Assembly: GCA_964036295.1 (NCBI GenBank) | Contig: OZ038464.1 | Coordinates: 25,462,508-25,526,507, forward strand | Direction: 5' to 3' | From: Plumapathes pennacea | Taxonomy: Eukaryota > Cnidaria > Anthozoa > Antipatharia > Myriopathidae | DNA: 64,000 nt | In this document: positions 1-12,046 of the stretch, in pieces | Layout of the letters: each line of letters starts with the position of its first letter | Position numbering within the stretch: position 1 is the stretch's first letter | Program-made: the position numbers and the translations under genes | The notes under the pieces: model-generated | The model's database searches: none | The model's input: the letters and a program-made list of their open reading frames with translations, nothing else | Told to the model about the DNA's origin: nothing

Positions 1-40
1 ACGATGGATAATCCTCCGTACTGCTTATGATACACAAGTC

Positions 41-300
41 AGAGCGGTTTTCGGATGACTGTCGAAAACCAGAACTAGAACTAAAAGCAATCAGACCAAA
101 GTAAGTCGCGTTTAGTTTTACTATGAATGAGAAATCAGTCAGCAGTGCGATGAGACGCCACCGCCATTGCGTGAGAGAATCTTAATCAGATTTTACTTTT
201 GCTCCTGATTGACCAAGAATGTTGTTAAACTTGTTTGGACCAATCGGAAAGCGCAGCAAACGCAAAAACAAACTTTCGACAGTCATCCGAAAACGGTTCT
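41..300. mobile_element. Foldback/MITE-like element, family 1 (copy 1)
   Basis: The ends form an imperfect terminal inverted repeat of about 27 bases: AGAGCGGTTTTCGGATGACT on the left, and its near reverse complement on the right ending in GAAAACGGTTCT. The inside has no coding potential. A second copy with the same ends lies at 53769-54101 and a decayed one starts at 38286. Non-autonomous DNA transposon origin is inferred from the inverted ends and the repeated occurrence. Confidence 0.7.
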
Positions 301-2050
301 ATAACGCAACGACACGACTAACGTTGACTAAAATGAAATGCTAGTCCCTGCAAAAACTCAGTAGTGTTGATCTGCGTTACCATATATACAGCAAGTTAGA
401 GAAAACACAGAACGTATTGATCAATGAAAGGTGGATATGCTAAACCCTGTATAGAGGCATGCAAACAGGCAGTAACTCAGCCGGCTTCATTCGGATCAAA
501 ATAGTTTTAGACTTCAGTGTATCTGCTAACTGACTCAAGTGCGTGAAATGATTGTGCATTTATACGTTTTAAGAACAAACATGGCAATAAATATTTTCTC
601 TGTGCCACAAACGGTTCAATTGAGAAAGGGAATACCTGATTAAAGTATCAATATTCTCACTGCACCACTCATACAGATACATCTTGAGTGTTTGGGAGAA
701 CATGTAATACTAGCGGGGCAACTATCTATTGGAACAGCAACAGTGGAGGGAACGCCGTTCAACATTCCTCTTGACAAAGTGCGTGTAGATGAAAAACGTT
801 TAAAAACCTAACACATGTCAGGCACCGCAAAAAAAAAAACGTTCTTGACGACACTTTGGTTGGCAGCGTTCACCACTATTACTATCTAACTAAAGAGCTT
901 ATTGATACTGTGTGCATACCACGTTTTCTTACTCACAAGTTTCGTTATAGAAAATAAAATTGAATGTACAGTTTTGTGCAATGACCGCTGACACGAAAAA
1001 TAAGGCGACCGCAGGCTCGAGAACGTATTTCCACGGCACCGACACGTCCTTGAGTGATCTTTAAAAACACTTATCTCCACTCCCCCACGGTCAGGAGTTG
1101 GCGAGGCTCTCGAGTTCGAGCGTCGCGCGGTGCGCCATTTGAGTTAGCGCGCTGGTGGCGACGTCTTCCGCCGTGGGGTTGTCGGACTTCACGCCATTGG
1201 AATCGCATCCTTGGCGACCTACAAGACCAGAAAGAGACTTCAGTTAGAATAATCGCGTGGGACTTCACGCGTTGGGGCCGACTTGAGGTAGCCTGACTTT
1301 AGCGAAGATACAGGACGTCTGCACGCAGGCTAACTCGAGGAACAGTATATACTGTTGTACATAGAAAGGGGGAGTGTACTAATAGGCGGCACAGCGTTCA
1401 CATCATAGTGATGTACTTTGATTACACAAACAAAACAAAAAAAACAGTAGATTCACTGGCGACAACAGGTGGCACTTTAGGTGGGGTTGTTGGCTTGGTA
1501 TAAATCTAAAAAGATCACCAAAACAATGACAGTATTCTTTCTCTGTGTCTGAAGCACGGTCCACTACAGTAAACGAGCTGGTAACTACAGAATACCCCGT
1601 ATTTTTGGAGCAACCCCTGAAAATGATGGATATGCGGATACGCAGTGAAGTTAGACCGACCTTACCTATTGTAAGTTCTTGAAGTTGCGACGTAGAACGG
1701 GGAATAAAATTGCCGGTATGATACTGCGTAGCCATTCAATGCTTAGTAAACTCAGGGGGAGAAGCGGTCTGTAGCTCACTGCGTGTCCGTGGATACATAA
1801 ACAAGGGCCCAAAGGAGCGAGGGCCCTGGAGCGAGCGCGGTAGAGCAGGGCGCGCAGAGAAGGGGGTGTCCGCGCGCCCTGCATTCCCGCGCTCGCTACA
1901 GAAACTTGCAGAAAAAAGTGGGAACTATTCGCAGTCAATTTTCCCATATATATTTTACAAGCTTTATATAATACAGCACCTTTAGTGTAGTGCATATCGC
2001 TTGAGAAAGGAATATAACATTTAGTAAGTAAACTGAGGATGCCGGCTTAC
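301..2050. other. Unassigned stretch downstream of the ATF-type gene
   Basis: The C-terminal exon or exons of the minus-strand ATF-type gene should lie here. The last placed exon ends in phase 1 at 2051. Minus-strand candidates exist around 1664-1715 (an open segment ending in a good GTAAGG donor) and around 1560-1615, but phases or intron length (about 49 nt) do not fit cleanly, so I assign none. A GC-rich hairpin lies at 1830-1897. Confidence 0.4.
1830..1897. repeat. GC-rich hairpin
   Basis: Two 26-base arms of the form AGCGAGCGCGG-(4)-GCAGGGCGCGC pair across a loop of about 16 bases. The four-base centre of the arms differs and the rest matches. It may be the core of a decayed foldback element. 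Confidence 0.6.
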
Positions 2051-5000
2051 CTGCTGGGTTTATAATATCAGCTCCCTGCATCAACTTTCTCTGTGCTAAG
2101 GTAACTGGACAATCCTTGTGCGCCAGTAGAAGTGACTTCAGTTGAGCCACCTCGGAACGTAGGAGACCAATCTCACTCTAATCAAAACAACGACAACAAC
2201 AAAAGTATATAAACGTAAGCGAAGCAACATTGAAAAAGGCATTTGAGATTATCAGACTGATCTCAAACCTTACTTAGGGCAAGTTCTTTTGGAACTGTTC
2301 CGTCTATTTCAATTCCGGAATAGGAATAACAGAATACAAGGAATACCAGTTCCCAAAGGAACGGACTTTGCGTTAATCCGAAAACAGCATAGCTGACGTG
2401 ACAGAATACGGCAAAAAATACCAAAAGAACACGTACCAGCTATTCTGTCCATTCGGAATAAACCGCTGATTCCGTCATTCCATAAATTTTGCTATTGGGA
2501 GCAGATTGGAAGGAATACTATTCCGTTCATTCCGGAACTAGAGTAGGTCCCAAAAGAACACGATTACCATCTATTCCGGAATAGGAATAGACGGAACCGG
2601 TAGTCCCAAAAGAACGCGCTCTTATGCATAGTGTAAAACAATATATGCGGACACCATTATTTCTCTCAGAAATTTGCCGCACAAACCTGTAGTTGGTTAT
2701 TGGTATCAGCCAAATCGTCGGCCTTCTTCTCCAGCTGTTGAACCCAGATTTTCCTCTTTTCACGACACCGAGTGGCCGCCGCTCTGGTGGAAAATGAAGT
2801 GCATTCAGAGGAAGTTTGTGGAGAGGAAATGCAAATGAAAGGAATATTTCATTCCCAGCAGACAGAATTTGGACATTAATTTTGTAAAATAGTGGAAATG
2901 TCTTTTGTCATTCAAAAGCCGATTTAGTGAAAGATTGCATCTACAATCCTGAAGATGGGAAAGTTTCACTCATTAACTGAGCTCAAGGACAAGTGTTTCA
3001 GTTCAGTTAGTATACAACTTTGATATAAAAACCTGCAGTTTATTGGCCAAGAGGATGGGAGAATAAACATGTTTGGTTAACCCTTTCACTCCCAAGAGTG
3101 ACCAACTTCAATTTTCTCCTTCAGTTTCTCACTAGAAATATATTATGCAGTAAGCAGAACTTGGCTTTTGATAGATTGCTCAGACGGTAGCTGATTAAGC
3201 TGTGAATTCTCACTACATCACTGATATATTTTCTTCTTGAGAGGTTGTGAGAATCTGCATTTTGAACTTGGGAGTGAAAGGCTTAATACCATAATCATGC
3301 CTTAAACAGCGGCCAACTCAGGTCACAAATCTGTTTTACATTATTTAGTCAATTACCTATTTCTTTCAAGAAACCGTCGTCTTCTTTCATCAGGGTCGAG
3401 GTCCTCTTGATTTCTCCGGGGACGTTTTCTGTATAAAAGAACATGTACACTGTGCATCGATTAAGTCAATGAGATACACTTACATACATCTACAGACAAC
3501 ATTACTACTAATAATAGCTAAATTAACTTTATTTAAGTGTCACTGTATTTTAATAGCATTTTACAGACTTGCACTAGCATGTTATGCAGTACAAAGCTCA
3601 AACAGACTTAACCCTTTAGACCCAAGAGTGATCAAGTTTAATTTTCTCCTTCAGTTTTGGCAGCACAAATATATCATACCTTAAGGAGAACTTGGCTTTT
3701 GATATCTTGCTCAGATGATAGCTGATTAAACTATCAATTATCACTACTATAATCATACAATTTTCTCTTGAAAGGTTGGGAGAATCTGCATTTTGAACTT
3801 GGGAGTGAAAGGCTTAACTTGTACATAAGCTACAATACGCTGTCAGTTACCAGTACCAAATTCTCCTTACTGTATGATAGCTTTGGCGACAGACCGGAGA
3901 CTACATGTACTAAATGGTAAAAGAGAGAATTGAAGGTGATCCAAGACTTACGAAGATCTTTTTGTGTCCATGTAATGCTCATCATCATCTAATCCATTAT
4001 CCTCATCATCCTCTTTGATCATTCTATGACCCGAGATCAGCTGTTGCGAACTCTGGAAGCCATTTTCCGTGACCATGTCAACAGCTTCTGTCATCGCACG
4101 ACTAATAATGTTGTTACTGGAATGGCTCTCCTGCACATTCTGCTGCTGCTGTTGGTGTTGTCGCAGCTGCTCCTTTAACCTCTGTTATTAGAGGAGGAAG
4201 CACGAACATTAAGACTCCTACTTTTTTCACGTCTACATGTACTTGTAGTGCCTCTGAAGAAATATCAGACTGTAAAGGTATAGACACTACATGTGTGAGT
4301 GACACCATGCTGATTCGATACAGTAGACTTATAAAGCATGTGCTATGTTCAGTTACAGAAGCGCTAGAGAATTTAAAAGAACACCCAAGAAGTGTGGAGA
4401 AGCATGATGCTGCAAAGGACTTCTTGAGTGTTCCTTCAAATTCCCAAGTGCTTCTTAGCTCAACACAGCATGCTGACAAGTACTCTATTCCTTTTATAAG
4501 ACAAAGCAAACAATGTAACTATGCAAAAACAACAAGAAAAAGAACCAAGTTTAATGCAAGCTGATGTCAAACTGACATGCACATGGATGCACATAGGATT
4601 CATCAAAATTCACCAATTCCACATACTATCCAGCTTATCTTATAAAATAATATACATATTTCACTTTCAAAGAAGAATATTTGTCTCGAACAACATTGTG
4701 ATACCAGCTCTTAAGAGAACTAGATTAACTGCGTCGGTGTGGTGATAAAAATGCTGGTGTATTAACAAAAAGTTGATTTAGGTACTGGAACGTCATAAGA
4801 GTAACTCAGTAGCTGACGTTTCGAGTGTTAGCCCTTCATCAGAGCAAATATTTGTCTCAAAGACATTTAGGAAATGTACTGATTAAAGATGAGGTCTGCT
4901 TGCTTTTGATGCATTATTCTATCATAGTATAAGACCAGCAATAAGACCTCACATGATACCTGTTTTGCACTCTGAGTGAATGGAGGAGGGTTGCTCGATG

Positions 5001-7699
5001 TTGGACTCAGCATAATAGCTGGTGTGGGGATTGATGGAATCGGCATAGAGCTAGATGACACACACTGTTGGAAATGTCCAGGTACTGGAAGGGCCGAAGG
5101 AACTGGAGCATTCGGTGCTGCAATCGAAGCAGGGATTGCAGCAGGTATGTGATGGGGGACACGCACAAGAACAGATACCGGGGCTGACTGCTGGGTGACT
5201 CTGGGCACTGATTTCTGCTCCACAATTGTGCTATGTGGCACTACCTGTGATTGACCCCTTGGTTTCTGCTCAACACGCTCCGAAGTAATGGCCTGCTGTG
5301 GAAGAACAGTCACCTTTTCCGTGGTTGCACGGTTGGTTTGAGGAATGTTGTTGTTTGATGATGTGGCTTCTTTATTGGCTGACAACTGGTTTCATAGAAA
5401 TAAAATTTGATATACTTTCACATTCACATAATTTATACAATATTATATAATTATTTAATCAAGAATCCACTCAAATATATACATTACCATAATATAGTGC
5501 AGTAACATTATCATGCCTGGCATGCGCATTGCTAAGAACTGCAAGTTATAAGACTAAAAGTATAAATTATAACACTAATCAATCTAAACAAACCTGCGGA
5601 GCAGCTTGCTTGAAATCCTATTGTGGGAGAAATGATGAGAGAAACATTAACAAGGCAATCCACTATCACTGCTCTCCTTCCAACTCTGCCTTAAAAAAGA
5701 ACTGTATGCAGAATTGACCACTTTATAAATTCATGAATCTTCAAAGTATTGACTTCCCAAATTATTTTTCGCATGTTGTGCTTTCTGATTTTTTTAAAAA
5801 TCATTTTCTATTCGATCTGAGATGCCAACTCTGCAGGTGTCAGCAGATTAATTCATGGACTTTACGATGTACAGTATTATACTGTAGGAGGAAGGTGAGA
5901 GGTACAGCAGCTCAGGACAGAAAAGGAATAATCTGTCGATGCAGTAAATTGTACCGATGATTCCAGTAAAACTGTAAAGTTCACAAGATCCTTTCAGATG
6001 GCAATTTTCAGTGCTGTCCTCACATATGATACTACAAACACCTGCTGACATCCAAAATCTCAGGGATTCGAAATGTCAGTCACCAATAACAGTCTTCCTC
6101 GAGACTACTCTAACCTGGATGATCACAACCATTAACCCATTGTTTTAATACTGTTTGTTAAATCAATATGTTACTGCTCACCTGATCAAAAGGGTTATCC
6201 AGATCTTGAAATAAACCCTCGTCTTCTAGATTTCTGAGGAAACGAGTTGGTGTAGGGGTTTGATCTGCAATGTTACAAACAAACAAAAATTAAGGAAGAC
6301 AGAAATGATATATATACTAAGGGTACAACCCAGCCTGCACTCATTTTTTACAAAATATATTGGGTAATAACTTATATATACTTACTTCTTGGTTTATAAT
6401 TGCAATACATTCACACAAAGAAGCAGATAAACATGTCAAAGAGAATACATGAAATGTGTAAAGCTATTGTTCATAAATACATCTATCAGTAGTACACTTA
6501 TACACATTTATATGTATTTCACATCTATCATTTACCAACCTCAATTGTGAGTAAATGAAAAACACAACCACACTGGGAAGCATTTAAAGGCAATATTACA
6601 GGCAGTTTTATTTATATCTTGTTTACATCAGCCCAAAATAGAAACTAAGTACCAGCAGTTACAGTATGGATTGCACATCCTTTCAAATAACTGTAATATT
6701 GGGAATTCCCCATAAAATATATTTTTAGCAAAAACATATGTTCTATGTGAATACAAAAAGGTGCAGTGTATTTACATCTAAATGGACAATTCTGCAGGTT
6801 CATCTAACAACCCAAATCACTGATTGATCCAAGGAGGAATTCCAGTAGGTTTACAACCTTTATACTGCACGTTACATTTCACTTTCAGTAATTCTGATGA
6901 GCCACAAGTCTTAGAATCTCATATATTATAAACTGATGAAGACCAAACCTGCACAAACTGTAGTACCACTACAACTGCTTCAAGTATATACCATTTATAG
7001 TTAATAAAAAACTGCAGATGTTGCAAATTGCACCAGCTTCTGCAACATCTTTCTTGTCACTGAGATAAATTAGTGTCAGAAATAATATGCAAGAGAGCTG
7101 TATTTTTTAACCCATATCTACAGTATGTAAAATACAACACAAACCTCTCCGTGTTGGTACTGAAGAAAGGCAAAATTATATTGGTGTTGCTGCAGAACAT
7201 GGTCGACAAAAAAAAAAAAAAAAATTGTGCTATACATGACAGATAAAGTTGTTAAAAAATAAACCTTTTTGCTTTTCAGAGGCTGGTGTTAATGAAATCG
7301 TTCACAACTACACATATACTCTCAGCAATAAAAGCGGTGGTGTAAAAAACTGACATTATAGAAAAATGAATTTAATAATCTCACCAAAAAACACACTTAC
7401 CTGCTACGTTCGTCTCACCAGCCTTCAAAGATCCAAACTTTAACGTCAATTGATGCTTTTGTTTATGTCTCTCCAAGTGATCGTTGTTTGCGAATTTCTG
7501 TTAGGGTAAGAAATAGTACCAGATAAATTTAAGCTTACGTAAGCCCATCAAACACTTCGATATGTGACGACATCGTTTTGAAATTGAATCGAGTCACTTC
7601 CTACCTTTCCCCGAACTGGTGAAGCACAAAATGAGAAGCCGCAAGCTGACTTACCTGACCGCACGCTGAACAGTGAAATGGTTTGTCGTCGGTCTCCAT
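2051..7699 (-). CDS. ATF2/ATF7-like: ATF2/ATF7/CREB5-type bZIP transcription factor (C-terminus not placed)
   Basis: Exons on the minus strand: 7655-7699, 7401-7497, 6182-6264, 4960-5385, 3952-4181, 3357-3428, 2687-2783, 2051-2177. All phases agree and give 392 residues plus one base. Residues about 10-32 form a C2H2 finger (C-x2-C-x12-H-x3-H) split by intron 1, as in ATF2. The exon 2/3 junction encodes DQTPTPTRFL, the family's MAP-kinase phospho-acceptor TP-TP site. A Pro/Ser-rich region and an acidic segment follow. The bZIP spans about 305-370, with ERNRAAATRCREKRK as the basic region, then a leucine zipper ending near LLLAHKDCPVT, an ATF2/ATF7 signature. Members bind CRE/AP-1 sites as dimers in the nucleus and respond to p38/JNK. 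ATF2, ATF7 and CREB5 cannot be told apart here. The start ATG sits directly before the finger. Confidence 0.93.
3077..3286. mobile_element. Foldback/MITE-like element, family 2 (copy A)
   Basis: About 210 bases bounded by AACCCTTTCACTCCCAAG on the left and the inverted CTTGGGAGTGAAAGGCTTAA on the right. It lies in the ATF-type gene intron between the exons at 2687-2783 and 3357-3428. Related copies or fragments occur at 3607, 9136, 14752, 17090, 25713, 31845, 32636, 47590 and 47965. Confidence 0.75.
3607..3817. mobile_element. Foldback/MITE-like element, family 2 (copy B)
   Basis: This has the same ends and internal sequence as the copy at 3077-3286 and the same orientation, but diverged. 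It lies in the next intron of the ATF-type gene. Confidence 0.75.
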
Positions 7700-7912
7700 T
7701 TTGGAATCGAAGTGAAATCTCGTTGAAGGAAACCTTCGAAATATTTCCGATCAAAATCGATCAAGACCGGAATTTCATCGACCCTGTACCCAAATCAGGT
7801 TCAAATAAAACTTTTTGATCTGCGACTTCCTCAATCAAATTTAAACTTTGCCTTAAAACTAATAAAAAGAATTTCCCAAATCAAACTCCTTCGAAGGCCA
7901 TGCATATTTTTG

Positions 7913-7956
7913 TCACATGACGTAATGGCTTCACCCCGAGACGTTACGTCACATGA
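7913..7956. promoter_or_regulatory. Inverted pair of CRE-like sites upstream of the ATF-type gene
   Basis: TCACATGACGTAA (7913-7925) and TTACGTCACATGA (7944-7956) are exact reverse complements 18 bases apart. Each contains a TGACGTAA CRE/ATF half and an adjoining CACATG E-box-like sequence. They lie 214-257 bases upstream of the ATG at 7699. ATF/CREB proteins are known to bind TGACGTAA, so autoregulation is plausible but inferred. Confidence 0.6.
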
Positions 7957-8274
7957 CCGTGACCTCGTTTTGACGCCCATCCGGTTTCAGTCCACTCGCA
8001 TCCAAAAATCATTTTCAAGTCTGATCTGTTCATATTCAATTTGGCCACCATATTAAAGTCAGCAAAGCGTATCCTAACATATTCTCCAATATAGCAGCGT
8101 CCGTGTGTACCGTGCCTGTACGTGCGTGTAGTCAGCGTTTCGTATTAGGGACTAGGTCACGCACCCAAACAAACTGAAGCCCCAAATAGATATCATCCAT
8201 CCAGAGCGGATGTACAGTAAGACTTCCTTCCTTGCACCCACACCATTGTTCATTATCCCCCGAGCTTTGCGGGG

Positions 8275-8537
8275 TAGCCTGCAAAGCAAGCGTTTCCGTA
8301 GGTTTCTGAGCGACATACGACAACTTTTTCAATTTTCGGCTGCACGAAAATTGGAGCGAGCGCAAAAAGGACGCAAGGGGAAGGGGGAAGGTGAGAAGAA
8401 ACGTTTAACAAGTTTTATAAGCGTTTCCTTCTCTTCTACTCTCCCCCCTTCCCCTCGCCCCAATTTTTGCGCTCGTCCCAAGTTTCGCGCGGCCAAAATC
8501 GAAAAAGTGGGGAAGCGCTTGCTACACAGGCTTTCTA
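8275..8537. mobile_element. Long inverted-repeat (foldback) element
   Basis: The left arm begins TAGCCTGCAAAGCAAGCG and the right arm reads, on the other strand, TAGAAAGCCTGTGTAGCAAG. Pairing continues inward through GGAGCGAGCGCAAAAA against its counterpart near 8465. Open frames on both strands here are a by-product of the palindrome. A related GC-rich foldback is at 33080-33223. Confidence 0.65.
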
Positions 8538-9135
8538 AACGTGACGCCATGTCATCGGCCGAATGTTCGTCTGACACTCTGTCTCATGGGGCAGACAACA
8601 CTTCACGTCATCAACGCAAAAATATACTAATCTTTAATAGCACAAAGTTATCATGAACTGTCTTAAACCTCATTTCCCCTTTCTTTGCGTGCAGAACTAA
8701 TGACAGCTTCCAAGAAATGTTTGCCTCACTGAGTAAAACAAGCTGCTGTATGCCCTTCTATGCCAGGGCAAGGGGTATCTGCCGATCGGGTCGTCTCCTG
8801 CTGCTTTGCAACAGTTTAAGGATGTGCACTTCTTGATGTTTCCCTTCAGTGATATAGTGGTGTTTTATTACTTGGCCTATAGCCAACTCTGGGGATGGCC
8901 GCTTTTCTTATCATTTTGTTTTGGGTTGAAAAATGGCACGCGCTGATTGGTTGGGCGCTCTTGTTTTAAACACGTGATTTTTTGCTGAAGCGTTCTGTCC
9001 TTCGGATGTGTTTCCTCTGGTTTCATGCCTTGTCGGATTTCTTCAGGTGTTTAGTTCAACAGTTTCCCGTTGAAACTTGTGTTAAAACATGAGCCCTGAG
9101 TAAAAACCCAGCCCACAAAGCACTGTGGTAAGAGA

Positions 9136-9330
9136 GGCCCTTGATCAACTTCAATTTTCTCTTTTCAGTCTCCCACCAGAGATATATCATACAGTATGGA
9201 GAAATTGGCATTTGATACCTTGCGAAAATGACAGCTGATTAAAACATAAATTCTCATTTCATCACTCATACATTTTCTTATTTTATGGTGGGGAGAATTT
9301 GTATTTTGAGCTTGGGTGTGAAAGGGTTAA
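9136..9330. mobile_element. Foldback/MITE-like element, family 2 (copy C)
   Basis: It shares the internal core of family 2 (ATCAACTTCAATTTTCTC near 9144) and ends in CTTGGGTGTGAAAGGGTTAA. The left end is eroded. Confidence 0.65.
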
Positions 9331-9719
9331 TGTGGAAGTCTATATACTTGGCAAGGACGGGTTATTTGATGAGGCAAGTTTACTAAATAAGGAGAAGCAA
9401 AGATCCGTCCCGCCAGGAATGGAGACATCTGATGAATATTTATTACATATTCTGCCCCGTTTCACAACCACATATAAATGGTTTACTGTGGACAATAACT
9501 TAAAGATGGACACGCAGCCTTCGTTTCTTATGCTAGGCACATCCCGCTGTATGATGGGAGTTTATTCATCAGCATTATAGGCTATGACGTCATCGCGATC
9601 GCTCAACACAGTGTCTTGCACGTTGTCTGCCTCGAAGATGTCCTACAACAACAAAAATTACATTATAGATCATACAATGCGAAACAAAGTTTTATAGATA
9701 GAATAAAGTTGTTCTTGGA

Positions 9720-10065
9720 CTCGGTTCACACTTTGGCCGTTTTTTAGGAACTGTCCTGGCAAGAAGCAGTTGCAAAAGTAGACACTGCGAAAAAATTGAA
9801 ATTTCATAGCCTTGGACAACTCATCATTCACTCTCCCCTCCCCCATCTCGATGTTGTTCACATGTGATAATTTTTGGCCAGTCGCTCACACACTGCAACA
9901 TTGCAGAGAGGAAGGGGGAGGGGGGAGGGGGGACTGTGAAAAAAGTTGTAGCCGGGAAGGAACGCAGGGGACAAAAGCGAAATATTGGTATTTTTTCAAT
10001 TGTCCCAACAATTTTTTTTTTTTTTTTTTTTCAAACTCATTGTAGATGTGAGCCGAGTGTGAACA
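9720..10065. mobile_element. Inverted-repeat element, family 3 (copy 1)
   Basis: The ends carry CTCGGTTCACACT and, inverted, CTGTTCACACTCGG. The inside shares a G-rich tract and TTGTAGATGTGAG-type end with the element at 20526-20798. Confidence 0.5.
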
Positions 10066-11191
10066 GTTGGTAAAACTCAGCCGATATTTCGGTAGCGTCA
10101 ACACGCTCCATTCTCAGTATACTGAATCTCGGATCGATTCCACGTTAGCAATCTAACTGCAAACGACCCGGGCTCTCGGTTAGCAATTCGCCCGGGATGG
10201 ACCTCAGATCAATCAAATTGCATACCAAATGTAAACAGATCCATAGATAGAAATTCCATTAGATCAATCTACGTAAGTTTTTTTTTCTCCGACAGTGTCC
10301 TAAGTGCGCCAATTAATTTGATCTCGGTACGAACCGATCTCGGATTGATCACGCAAGTGAACGGACCTTTTGTCTAAGCTTAAGTGTTTCCTATAGTACC
10401 CGATGCGCAGCATTGAAAAGGGGCGACAAATTATGAAAGGCCACATGCAGTCCCCCATGGTATTCCTTACTTACGTTTAACAGACCTTGGACCTATACAC
10501 ACTGATGAAAACTATATTCCTGGTTATCAAAACAAGCGTAGTAACTGAACGCTTTTGGTCACTAAACGCACTCACGGATAATCACATCCTGGGCAAACAC
10601 TGCTTTTTAATATGGAAATGTTTAAAAGCCCGTTACGGCCGGCTAACACGATAAACGCTATATCTACAATCACTATATATATTATTTACTGTCCTTCGAA
10701 ATCCATTTCATTACTAAAGTGCCGTTATACAATTTTGCCAGTAAGATTAAATTATTTGCTTAACGTGTACAACTACAAATCTCCTGCCGCAGAGTATTTT
10801 AGTCCGACTTCAAACTCAGCTTCAGTATTTCGAAAACACGATGTATCGAAATGTGCATGCTTCGCAGAAGGCGCTCACGATATAAATGTTTAGATGACTT
10901 GTCACCAAGCAAATAGGAGTGATTTTTTATAAATATTTTAAGCTTTGGCAACATCGTGGGCGACCCAGTGTTTGTGCCGACTCGTCTGACCAATCACGTT
11001 CTTTCTTTCAATTGATGCTATTTGTCTCTCCTACCAGGTCACTCAGGGCGTTGAAACGTTTTGCATGATAACATTAAAGATTAATCCTGCACACTTTCTG
11101 AAATGTTCAGTGTTGAAAGATGTTGGGCTAAAAAAATCCGTTCATTCTGTGTCCGACGGGCTAGTAGGCATTCTCCTTTCTCTTTGGTTTT

Positions 11192-11957
11192 TCAGACAAT
11201 TGAAAAATGAGAATTAAGAGATTTACTCAGGGATAGAGTAATGTTCTCTGAATCTGAGCTACCTGACATTTGTGTTACCTGCACTGAGCCAATGGCGATG
11301 AAGAAGAAACTTCTCCGAGCCCGTTCTTTCATGGATCCGTTGTGATTACAAGCGAGAAATATTCAGTTTACTTATTACTTTTGCCTAAACATGTTTTCCG
11401 GTAACTAAAAGCAACATAGCCCGGCTGCATAAATCGGCAATATTGATTGCTTGTTTCTCAAAGAACTGACAAATTTAAATGGAACCTTGAAATAATCATG
11501 ATAGTCTTGACTTCAATAATCTAACAAATAATACTAGCTCCAAGAAATGATATGTTTGTGAGTGAACTAACTGGGAGTGTAAAATCATTTCAATGGCCCG
11601 GCCGTTATTTTATGCAAGGTGACAGTAGTCTAGTTCTTTGCTAAGGCTGTGAATTTTCGGAATTGAAATTCAACTAAAATTTCATCAAAGTATGCTGCAG
11701 CTTTTGTAAGTGTTTTCTTTTGGGCTTACCTCCTGATCTTGGGCGCCAATCTCGGACTTTCCATACCGGCCACGTCCTCGTTGTCGGTACCGACCTCGTG
11801 AGCCAAAACGTCCACCAAATTTTCTGTAGGTACCAGAGCGGGACTTACCCGCTCGTCCAGCTTTTCGGCTTCTCTGCAGCAAGACTACGGATTCGGCTTC
11901 CAAAACGATGACAGAGAGAAGGACGACAGCAACTAGAAGTAGGATCAGACGATTCAT
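11192..11957 (-). CDS. Small secreted basic RG-rich peptide precursor
   Basis: Exon 1 (11730-11957) starts at ATG and encodes 76 residues, ending at a GTAAGC donor in phase 0. Residues 1-22 (MNRLILLLVAVVLLSVIVLE) are a typical signal peptide. The rest is strongly basic and rich in Arg, Gly, Ser and Tyr, with RG/GR pairs (GGRFGSRGRYRQRGRGRYGK). A TATA-like TTTATAAA lies about 85 bases upstream, fitting a short inducible secretory gene. Exon 2 is uncertain. The best candidate is 11192-11278, after a pyrimidine tract, adding 28 residues and a stop; an acceptor a few bases upstream of it would give only two residues. I recognise no family. A cationic peptide or matrix protein role is speculation. 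Confidence 0.6.
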
Positions 11958-12037
11958 GGTGTAGGCCTGACTTTCAGTACTGCTGAGTTCGCTACGATCT
12001 CTCCTGTTACTCCACTGGGTTTATCGATCAGGGTCAG

Positions 12038-12046
12038 CTTTATAAA
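12038..12046 (-). promoter_or_regulatory. TATA-like box of the RG-rich peptide gene
   Basis: Minus-strand TTTATAAAG lies about 81-89 bases before the start codon at 11957, a fitting distance for a short 5' UTR. Confidence 0.45.

Larger units (their letters stand above)
8538..11191. other. Intergenic, repeat-rich
   Basis: I see no convincing exon. It holds a family 2 element (about 9136-9330) and an inverted-repeat element (about 9720-10065) with a poly-T run near 10011-10031. Short open frames show no recognisable protein. Confidence 0.5.

Noticed and set aside
1403-1735. Minus-strand open frame as the C-terminus of the ATF-type protein
   Set aside because: It does not match the phase of the last placed exon; the only internal intron would be about 49 nt, and the tail shows no clear family match.
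8132-8656. Opposed frames of 77-148 residues
   Set aside because: They arise from the long inverted repeat; the two translations mirror each other.
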